NCBI RefSeq assembly: GCF_017254835.1
Contig: NZ_JAFKCW010000004.1
Span: forward strand, 277,266-341,265
DNA length: 64,000 nucleotides
Source of the DNA: Algoriphagus aestuariicola
Lineage (GTDB): Bacteria > Bacteroidota > Bacteroidia > Cytophagales > Cyclobacteriaceae
Direction of reading: 5' to 3'
Within the stretch, counting starts at the first letter, position 1. The number at the start of each line of letters is the position of its first letter. The notes below the pieces were generated by a model that did no database searches, was not told the DNA's origin, and worked only from the letters and a program-made list of their open reading frames with translations. Shown piece after piece: positions 58,313 to 64,000 of the stretch. Both the position numbers and the translations under genes were made by a program.

Positions 58313-59413
58313 TTAGAAAGAAAGTTTTACTCTTCCGATCGCCTCAATTCGGGCTTTGGCCACTTCTATGGCTGCCTGTTGGGCTGGGATGGTTTCTTTT
58401 TCGGATTTTTCCAGGATGGTGAGACAGGTGTCGTAGATCTTTTCAGTCTGTGAGAACACGGTTTCTTTGTGATAGTCCCCGTAATATTCCGCGCCTACGT
58501 TGATCACTCCGCCTGCATTGATCAAGAAGTCGGGGGCATAGACGATTCCTTTTTCCATAAGGATCTTTCCATGTTTTGCTTCATCCTTGAGTTGGTTGTT
58601 TGCGCCGCCAGCGACCACCGCACACTTCAGTCTGTCCACGGTCTGATCGTTGATGGTTGCACCCAAAGCACATGGCGCATAGATGTCCATCGGAAGGTCG
58701 TAGATCATGTTTGGATCCACGACAGTTGCTCCTGTCGTCTTTGCAATTTCTTTGAGTTTTTCTTCGAATATGTCTGTGATGAGAATCTCAGCGCCTTCTT
58801 TGACCAAGTAGTCTATGAGGTATTTGCCGACCTGACCCACGCCCTGAACGCCTATTTTTTTGCCATTCAGTGAGTCGGAGCCAAAGGCTTTCTTGGCAGC
58901 AGCCTTCATTCCCATATACACCCCAAATGCCGTCACGGGTGAAGGATCGCCTGCACCACCTTTGATTTGCGGCAAACCGGTCACATGGCGGGTTTCCATG
59001 GCGATGTATTCCATGTCGGAAGTTTTCATGTTGACGTCTTCCGCGGTCACATATCTTCCACCCAAGCTTTCCACAAATCTTCCGAATCTTCTCAGAAAAG
59101 CCTCGTTCTTTAGTTTTGGATCTCCGATGATCACCGCCTTTCCGCCGCCTAGATTCAGCCCCGCGAGGGAATTTTTGAAGGACATTCCTCTGGAAAGTCG
59201 CAATACGTCGGTGATTGCCTCGGCTTCCGTCGCGTATGGCCACATTCGGGTACCGCCCAGAGCAGGTCCAAGTATGGTGTTGTGGATGCCGATGAGCGCT
59301 TTCAGGCCTGTGGCTTGGTCATGACATACCACCAGCTGCTCATGATCCATTGTGCTGATCTGTCCAAAGATGGACCCTTCCTGCACCGTTTCGGTTGCAT
59401 TAATCTCTAACAT
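58313..59413 (-). CDS. Leu/Phe/Val (Glu-type) amino-acid dehydrogenase
   Basis: The 366-residue enzyme belongs to the Glu/Leu/Phe/Val dehydrogenase family, which deaminates amino acids with NAD. The substrate-binding lysine is Lys80 (MSFKNSLAGLNLGGGKAV) and the catalytic lysine is Lys92, 12 residues on, as in leucine dehydrogenase. The nucleotide fold has IGVQGVGQVGKYLIDYL. The segment GLKALIGIHNTILGPALGG and the C-terminal FLINAGGVINVGAEYYG are diagnostic. Leucine or valine is the likeliest substrate. It has its own promoter and is followed by a terminator. Confidence 0.95.
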   Translation of the reverse strand: MLEINATETVQEGSIFGQISTMDHEQLVVCHDQATGLKALIGIHNTILGPALGGTRMWPYATEAEAITDVLRLSRGMSFKNSLAGLNLGGGKAVIIGDPKLKNEAFLRRFGRFVESLGGRYVTAEDVNMKTSDMEYIAMETRHVTGLPQIKGGAGDPSPVTAFGVYMGMKAAAKKAFGSDSLNGKKIGVQGVGQVGKYLIDYLVKEGAEILITDIFEEKLKEIAKTTGATVVDPNMIYDLPMDIYAPCALGATINDQTVDRLKCAVVAGGANNQLKDEAKHGKILMEKGIVYAPDFLINAGGVINVGAEYYGDYHKETVFSQTEKIYDTCLTILEKSEKETIPAQQAAIEVAKARIEAIGRVKLSF

Positions 59414-59465
59414 GTGAACTTAGCTTTTTAGAATATGTTATATTTGGGTTGTAGCCTCCGGAAAG

Positions 59466-59497
59466 GGCTGATACAAAATTAAATACTTTTATCAGCC
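59466..59497. promoter_or_regulatory. Inverted repeat across the dehydrogenase promoter
   Basis: GGCTGATA (59466-59473) and TATCAGCC (59490-59497) form a perfect 8-bp inverted repeat with a 16-nt spacer. One half lies at the predicted start site and the other between the -7 and -33 elements, so a bound repressor would block the promoter. The repeat could be chance. Confidence 0.4.
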
Positions 59498-59503
59498 AAC
59501 AAA
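59474..59503 (-). promoter_or_regulatory. Promoter of the amino-acid dehydrogenase gene
   Basis: On the minus strand TTTG (59503-59500) and TAATTTTG (59481-59474) are separated by 18 nt, a very good Bacteroidota promoter. The leader to the ATG at 59413 is about 54 nt. Confidence 0.65.
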
Positions 59504-59558
59504 GGAATTGCATCAGTAGTTTCTGTAACTCTATATTGGAATTAAAAATTTTTATTTG

Positions 59559-61349
59559 GTGAAGCCGCTTTGGAGAATCAATAAGTATTTATTTAAGTAC
59601 AAGGGTCTGTTGCTGTTGGGGATAGTATTTACGGTAATCTCCAACATCTTCGTAATTATACCTGCCCAACTCGTCAGAATCGCGATAGATTATGTGGTTG
59701 AGAGTTTTTCACTGTATCGTCCTCTGATGCAGGGTGGTATGGGGGAGACAGCCCGTGAAATTTTCTTGGAGTATGTCTTCATTTTTGGGATTTTGATCCT
59801 GGTGATGGCCTTGCTGCGGGGTTTTTTCCTTTTTCTGATCCGGCAGACGATTATCATCATGTCCAGACGGGTGGAGTATGATATGAAGAACGAGATCTTC
59901 GAGCATTACCAGAATCTCCCACTGAGCTTTTATCGAAAAAACAGCACAGGCGACCTGATGGCCCGGATCACCGAAGACGTAAGCCGGGTGAGAATGTATC
60001 TGGGGCCGGCAATCATGTACGGGCTCAACCTATTGATACTTTTTCCGCTGGTAATTTTCTACATGATCTCGGTCAATCCCGAGCTCACACTCTACTCTCT
60101 GCTTCCCCTGCCTATCCTATCGGTCAGTATCTATTTTGTAAACAATCTGATCAATGAACGATCTGAGAAGATTCAGCGGAGCTTATCAGAATTGAGCACT
60201 TTTGTTCAAGAGGCTTTTTCCGGCATTAGGGTTTTGAAAGCCTTTGTGCGGGAGGAGGATTCTGCCAGAAACTTTGCCGAAGCAAGTGAAGCTTATAAGC
60301 ATAAGTCCATCGCGTTGACGCGGGTGAATGCCTTATTCTTCCCACTTATCATGGCCTTGGTAGGAATATCCACAATTATCACCGTGTATGTCGGGGGTAT
60401 CATGGTGATCGAAGGCGAGATAGGATATGGCGTGATTGCGGAGTTTATTCTTTATGTCAATATTCTGACTTGGCCGGTGACATCCTTGGGATGGGTGACC
60501 AGCATCGTCCAGCGGGCAGCTGCATCCCAAACGAGGATCAACGAGTTTCTGGATGTGCGAAACGACTTGGTGAGTACCGAAAATCTCGAGGCGGATTTCC
60601 AGGGAGAAATTCGTGTCAACAATTTGACGTTTGTTTATCCGGATTCGGGGATCAAGGCTTTGGATCAGGTGTCTTTTGAAATCAAAGCCGGACAGACCTT
60701 GGGTATCATCGGGACGACTGGTTCTGGAAAGTCGACGATTGCCAACCTGCTGATGAGAATGTATGATCCTACCTCTGGGGAAATACTGATAGACGGTGTA
60801 GATATCCGGAGGTACAACATCTCCGATCTAAGACGACAAATCGGTTTTGTCCCTCAAGACGTGTTTTTGTTTTCGGATACGATCTCCAACAATATTGCTT
60901 TTGGGCTAGACCATCCCGATCAAACCCTAGTCGAAAGGGCGGCGAAAGATGCCGACGTGTATCAGAATATCGTGGATTTTCCAAAAGGCTTCGAAACCAT
61001 GCTCGGAGAGCGTGGGATCACACTTTCTGGCGGACAGAAGCAGCGCGTTTCCATAGCCCGGGCTATAGCTAAGGAACCCAGAATCCTGATTTTGGACGAT
61101 TGTCTCTCCGCTGTAGATACCAAGACGGAAAACTCCATTTTGACCGCCTTAAAACGGATCATGGAGAACCGGACCTCGGTTATTATCTCCCATAGGGTCT
61201 CCTCTGCAAAACTCGCGGACCACATCATTGTGTTGGCAGACGGAAAGATCATCGAACGGGGCGACCACGATTCCCTGATGGATCAACGGGGAGTCTATGC
61301 CGAGCTTTACGAAAAGCAAACACAATCCGGTGAACAGATTGAAGGGTGA
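59559..61349 (+). CDS. ABC transporter, fused permease and ATPase
   Basis: The 596-residue protein starts at GTG (59559), giving MKPLWRINKYLFKYKG; a TTG one codon earlier is also possible. Six membrane helices (about 15-310) precede an ATPase domain with Walker A GTTGSGKST at 385-393, the Q-loop FVPQDVFLFSDT, the signature LSGGQKQRVSIARAI from 489, and Walker B ILILDDCLSAVDTK followed by SHRVSS. It is the exporter (MsbA/MDR-like) half-transporter type that works as a homodimer. The substrate, lipid or drug, is not evident. It diverges from the dehydrogenase gene. Confidence 0.95.
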   Translation: MKPLWRINKYLFKYKGLLLLGIVFTVISNIFVIIPAQLVRIAIDYVVESFSLYRPLMQGGMGETAREIFLEYVFIFGILILVMALLRGFFLFLIRQTIIIMSRRVEYDMKNEIFEHYQNLPLSFYRKNSTGDLMARITEDVSRVRMYLGPAIMYGLNLLILFPLVIFYMISVNPELTLYSLLPLPILSVSIYFVNNLINERSEKIQRSLSELSTFVQEAFSGIRVLKAFVREEDSARNFAEASEAYKHKSIALTRVNALFFPLIMALVGISTIITVYVGGIMVIEGEIGYGVIAEFILYVNILTWPVTSLGWVTSIVQRAAASQTRINEFLDVRNDLVSTENLEADFQGEIRVNNLTFVYPDSGIKALDQVSFEIKAGQTLGIIGTTGSGKSTIANLLMRMYDPTSGEILIDGVDIRRYNISDLRRQIGFVPQDVFLFSDTISNNIAFGLDHPDQTLVERAAKDADVYQNIVDFPKGFETMLGERGITLSGGQKQRVSIARAIAKEPRILILDDCLSAVDTKTENSILTALKRIMENRTSVIISHRVSSAKLADHIIVLADGKIIERGDHDSLMDQRGVYAELYEKQTQSGEQIEG

Positions 61350-61418
61350 ATTTTGCCAGAGAAAGCTGGTTTTCAAGTTTTTCCCCTAACTTGAATATCC
61401 AACTGATCACTTTTGGCC

Positions 61419-61736
61419 ATGACTAAGAAAAAATCTACAACTCAGGATATCGAGGAGGTTCTCCAGGAAATCGGAAACAAAATCGAGGAGCTTGTTCAAA
61501 AAGGGGCTGAGGCCGGCGCCGAAGTCAAGGAAGAGATAGAGCAAAAGATCAAGGATCTGAAGGAGAACAAGACCAGCCTCGAAGAGGAACTGCGGAAAGG
61601 CAAGGAACTGCTGGAGCGAGAGTTCAAGGAAAAGAAGAAGGAAATGGAGCCGAAGATCCAGGAATCAAAGGGTTTTTTCAAGGAGGGGGTGAGGCAGCTA
61701 GGTCTTGCGATCAAGTCCCTTTTCGGAAAGAAATAA
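61419..61736 (+). CDS. Small charged coiled-coil protein
   Basis: The ATG at 61419 (MTKKKSTTQDIEEVLQEIG) is preferred to a TTG two codons upstream. The 105-residue protein is almost entirely Lys/Glu-rich amphipathic helix (about 10-85), with a hydrophobic end VRQLGLAIKSLFGKK that could dock on a membrane. It resembles YtxH-like or late-embryogenesis-like stress coiled coils in composition but has no Gly-rich membrane segment. The function is unknown. It lies 69 nt after the ABC gene and before a terminator. Confidence 0.75.
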   Translation: MTKKKSTTQDIEEVLQEIGNKIEELVQKGAEAGAEVKEEIEQKIKDLKENKTSLEEELRKGKELLEREFKEKKKEMEPKIQESKGFFKEGVRQLGLAIKSLFGKK

Positions 61737-61777
61737 AAATGTCCCGAATACAAGTCAAAGTACTCGGGACATTTGGT
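61737..61777. terminator. Bidirectional terminator between coiled-coil gene and surA-like gene
   Basis: An 11-bp stem AAATGTCCCGA/TCGGGACATTT (61737-61747 with 61764-61774), extended by inner TAC/GTA pairing, stands between two convergent genes. The plus-strand side ends in TTTGGTTTT and the minus-strand side in TTTTTATTT. Confidence 0.8.
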
Positions 61778-61796
61778 TTTAAATGGGTAAGCTTTT

Positions 61797-63161
61797 TTAA
61801 TTCCCCTGTAAAACCTCGCATCGGTCATAGGTCGGATCGACGTCGATGAAGACATCCTCTTTGGCCGTGATAAACCACTTGCCGAGGATTTCGTCTTCTT
61901 TCCGGCGGAGCGCCGCAGCTTTCATTTTTTCATAGTCATCTTCGAGGTTGGCCCGGTGTGCGGGATATTTTGCGTGGTAGTACAAAATTCTGACTTTGGT
62001 ACCTTCACGTGGATCTTCGAATCGGATGGGCTTAGTCATATTGCCCACCTGCATCGTGTCGATGGTGAAATAAAGAACCGGATCCTCAAGCGTTCTCAGC
62101 GAAAGTCGGTTTGAGTTGGTTGCCGGATCGGTGAAAAAGCCTCCATGATCAGATGTGGCGCGGTCTTCGGAATACTCTTTTGCAGCCTTGGCAAACTCGA
62201 TTTTGCCCGCCTCGATTTCCTTTTTGAGACTGTCCAGATAGCGTTCCGCTTTCAGGAGATCCTCTTCGGTAGCCTTTGGAATACGCAAGATATGGCGGGT
62301 ATTGAAGGTGCTGCCTTTTATTTCAAGGAGTTGGATCATGTGAAACCCAAACTGAGTCTCGACTGGATCACTGATTTCACCTTGTCTAAGACCCAAAGCA
62401 GTTGACTCATACTCCGGCGCCAATTCCCCTCTCCTGAAAAATCCCAAATCGCCCCCTTGAGCACCAGAGCCTGGATCTTCGGAGTACCTCTTGGCCAGAT
62501 CTGCAAAATCAGCCTTCCCATCCAAGATATCCTGTTTAAACTGTTTCAGCTGGGCGATGATTTCTTCCCGCACTTTGTCGCTGACTACCGGCTTTCTGAC
62601 AATTTGTCCCACGGTGGCTTCGGAGGTGAAAAGCGGCAGAGAGTCTTTTGGAATGCTGTTGAAAAAAGCGCGGACGTCTGCAGGAGACACCGTCAGTCCT
62701 TCAGTGATTTGGCCTCTCATTTTGGAGACAATCAGCTGCTCGCGGATCACGTCTTCCAGTTCGCCTTTGAGTTGCTCGGCGGTTTTTCCATAGACTTGGA
62801 CGAGCATGTTTTCGTCGCCGCCAAATTGCTGCAATACCGCATTGAACCGGTTTTCTGTCTGCAGCATCACCTCGGCATCGGTCACGATTACGGAGTCAAT
62901 CTCTGCTTTGGCCACCATCAGCTTATTGATCATGAGGCTTTCGAAAATGTCGCAGCGTGTGGGAGCTTCCATTCCCTGCTGGGCCTGGGCCAAAGCCTCT
63001 ATGTAGGTTTGTTGGACGTCAGATTCCAAGATGATATTATTGTCTACCTTGGCGACGATTTTATCCAAGACCTGGCCGGTAGGGGGAGCTTCCTGAGCAA
63101 AAGTCTGACTCAGTACTATCGCTCCCACAAGGCTGGGAATAAGTCGGTTTAGAAATTTCAT
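61797..63161 (-). CDS. surA: SurA-like periplasmic peptidyl-prolyl isomerase
   Basis: SurA-type chaperones escort outer-membrane proteins to BamA. The ATG at 63161 (MKFLNRLIPSLVGAIVLSQT) gives 454 residues with a signal peptide cleaved near TFAQ. The N-terminal helical chaperone domain (about 25-165) starts with LDKIVAKVDNNIILESDVQQ. Two parvulin (PpiC) domains follow: FADLAKRYSEDPGSGAQGGDLGFF in the first and FAKAAKEYSEDRATSDHGGFF in the second. It lies 40 nt after another large PPIase gene on the same strand. Confidence 0.95.
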   Translation of the reverse strand: MKFLNRLIPSLVGAIVLSQTFAQEAPPTGQVLDKIVAKVDNNIILESDVQQTYIEALAQAQQGMEAPTRCDIFESLMINKLMVAKAEIDSVIVTDAEVMLQTENRFNAVLQQFGGDENMLVQVYGKTAEQLKGELEDVIREQLIVSKMRGQITEGLTVSPADVRAFFNSIPKDSLPLFTSEATVGQIVRKPVVSDKVREEIIAQLKQFKQDILDGKADFADLAKRYSEDPGSGAQGGDLGFFRRGELAPEYESTALGLRQGEISDPVETQFGFHMIQLLEIKGSTFNTRHILRIPKATEEDLLKAERYLDSLKKEIEAGKIEFAKAAKEYSEDRATSDHGGFFTDPATNSNRLSLRTLEDPVLYFTIDTMQVGNMTKPIRFEDPREGTKVRILYYHAKYPAHRANLEDDYEKMKAAALRRKEDEILGKWFITAKEDVFIDVDPTYDRCEVLQGN

Positions 63162-63201
63162 GGGTTTTGGTAATCTGTTTTCCACTGAGGTGGAGTTTTG
63201 T

Positions 63202-64000
63202 TTATTGATTCAGTGCCAGAAAAGTCTCCTCTTTTACTTGGGGATTGATCTGGATGGGGTATTTGCTTTTTAGGGATTCGGTCAGGCTTAGGTCTAGGTA
63301 TTCCTGATAATCGCGGATCACGAGTCCCCTTGATTCTTCAAATTTTCTCGGGCCCGCCGGGATTTTCTGTCCTGTGAGAACCAGGTAGAGGCTGCCGTCC
63401 GATTGGATCTCCTGATAGGAAAGTTGCGTGTCGATCTTGGATAGTACTGGATGGTCAGGGTACTCGAATACGCCCCACTCCGTCTGATAAGCAAGGGGCG
63501 AGTTGGCCTGATAGTCGGCTTCAAAACCCTCGATGAGTGTCTGGTTGTAGCCGTTTCCCTGGAGTTTTTTGCGGGCGTTTTCTGCTTGCGAAGGATCCAA
63601 TACTTTCACCAGAAAGGCCTCGATGCGGTTTTTCCATTGGTATCGGTCTAGGTTTTTGCGGTAAAACTCGGCCTGACCGAGCGAGTCGGCTATTCCTTTT
63701 TCCCACACTTCCTGATTCATCAGCGAGAAGAGTAGGATGCCGTCATGGTATTCCTTGAGGAGCATTTGGTACTCCTTGTTGTTGGATTCTATGTCCTTCT
63801 CCTCGGTCTGGGCTAGCATTTTTGCCACAAAGCGATCAAACCAAAGGTCAAATGTGCCTCCGGTATGTTTGGAGCTGATCTCCTCACCGTCCATATAGGT
63901 GGTCAAGTCCGACACGAGGTAGGTTTTTCCCTGGAGTGTAAAAAGGGGCGCTTTGTCCAGTGATTGGCTGGTGACCTCAGATGCGAAGCTTGTTTTTTCC
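63202..64000 (-). CDS. Large periplasmic peptidyl-prolyl isomerase/chaperone (C-terminal part, cut by window edge)
   Basis: The frame has no stop up to base 64000, so the GTG-led piece from 63915 is only the tail of a longer protein. The visible about 266 residues include LFTLQGKTYLVSDLTTYM, then YQMLLKEYHDGILLFSLMNQEVWEKGIAD near the middle, and QTEWGVFEYPDHPVLSKID. The LLKEYHDGILLF segment resembles the large PpiC-domain proteins encoded just upstream of surA in Bacteroidota. It likely works with SurA in outer-membrane protein folding. The N-terminal signal and catalytic region lie outside the window. Confidence 0.85.
   Translation of the reverse strand, partial: EKTSFASEVTSQSLDKAPLFTLQGKTYLVSDLTTYMDGEEISSKHTGGTFDLWFDRFVAKMLAQTEEKDIESNNKEYQMLLKEYHDGILLFSLMNQEVWEKGIADSLGQAEFYRKNLDRYQWKNRIEAFLVKVLDPSQAENARKKLQGNGYNQTLIEGFEADYQANSPLAYQTEWGVFEYPDHPVLSKIDTQLSYQEIQSDGSLYLVLTGQKIPAGPRKFEESRGLVIRDYQEYLDLSLTESLKSKYPIQINPQVKEETFLALNQ

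Noticed and set aside
1-64000. tRNA, rRNA, CRISPR arrays, insertion sequences, prophage or defence genes
   Set aside because: I found no cloverleaf-like sequence, repeat-spacer pattern, transposase, integrase or known defence domain.

Overview
The window is a stretch of chromosome from a Bacteroidota bacterium, most likely of the order Cytophagales (Cyclobacteriaceae or Algoriphagus-like). This is inferred from a type IX secretion C-terminal domain, Bacteroidota-style promoters (TTTG, then about 19 nt, then TAnnTTTG), few Shine-Dalgarno sites, frequent TTG/GTG starts, very long Rho and NusB proteins, and the gene orders uppS-bamA-skp-skp and nusB-ytxH-DUF1573-yajC-ybbR-coaE. Most of the content is core chromosome. 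I see no rRNA, tRNA, CRISPR array, insertion sequence, prophage or integrase.

Layout. 1-4422 (minus): two large secreted surface proteins, the first cut by the window edge. 4676-8495 (minus): rho, recO, thymidine kinase and a ferredoxin, with an unknown protein diverging at 8529. 9765-15345 (minus): the cell-shape operon mreB-mreC-mreD-mrdA-rodA, divergent from rimP-nusA-infB (15666-20306, plus). 20370-26239 (plus): two small membrane or envelope proteins, then a cluster of beta-barrel, vanadium-haloperoxidase-like lipoprotein, second beta-barrel and DUF3179 membrane protein. cstA converges on this cluster. 28095-35263 (plus): accD, a solitary nqrF, a degenerate arginase-family protein overlapping a cytochrome-b5-like protein, a GlcNAc-kinase-like ATPase, murQ, and an RluB-type pseudouridine synthase with a long repetitive tail. 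35390-49569 (minus): a three-part M1 peptidase, a membrane-bound AraC regulator, thioredoxin, skp-skp-bamA-uppS-DUF6089, NAD kinase, a CBS protein, a chromate transporter and a 2OG-Fe(II) oxygenase. 49647-53214 (plus): a lipoprotein, serS, and peroxiredoxin-thioredoxin-DUF6952. 53330-59413 (minus): bestrophin, coaE-ybbR-yajC-DUF1573-ytxH-nusB and an amino-acid dehydrogenase. 59559-61736 (plus): an ABC exporter and a charged coiled-coil protein. 61797-64000 (minus): SurA and the C-terminal part of a second periplasmic PPIase.

The genes form recognisable modules: wall elongation (MreBCD, PBP2, RodA), transcription and translation control (Rho, NusA, NusB, IF-2, RimP, RluB), outer-membrane biogenesis (BamA, two Skp, SurA, a PPIase, UppS), peptidoglycan recycling (kinase, MurQ) and peroxide defence (Prx, Trx, DUF6952).

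I did not find a clearly new defence or mobile system. The best leads are the haloperoxidase/barrel/DUF3179 cluster with its internally duplicated enzyme, the arginase-family protein that has lost metal ligands and is coupled to a b5-like protein, the lone nqrF, the AccD lacking most of its zinc ribbon, an ACTG heptad repeat at 9697-9760, a leader hairpin before rimP, competing hairpins before murQ, and direct repeats upstream of the AraC gene.
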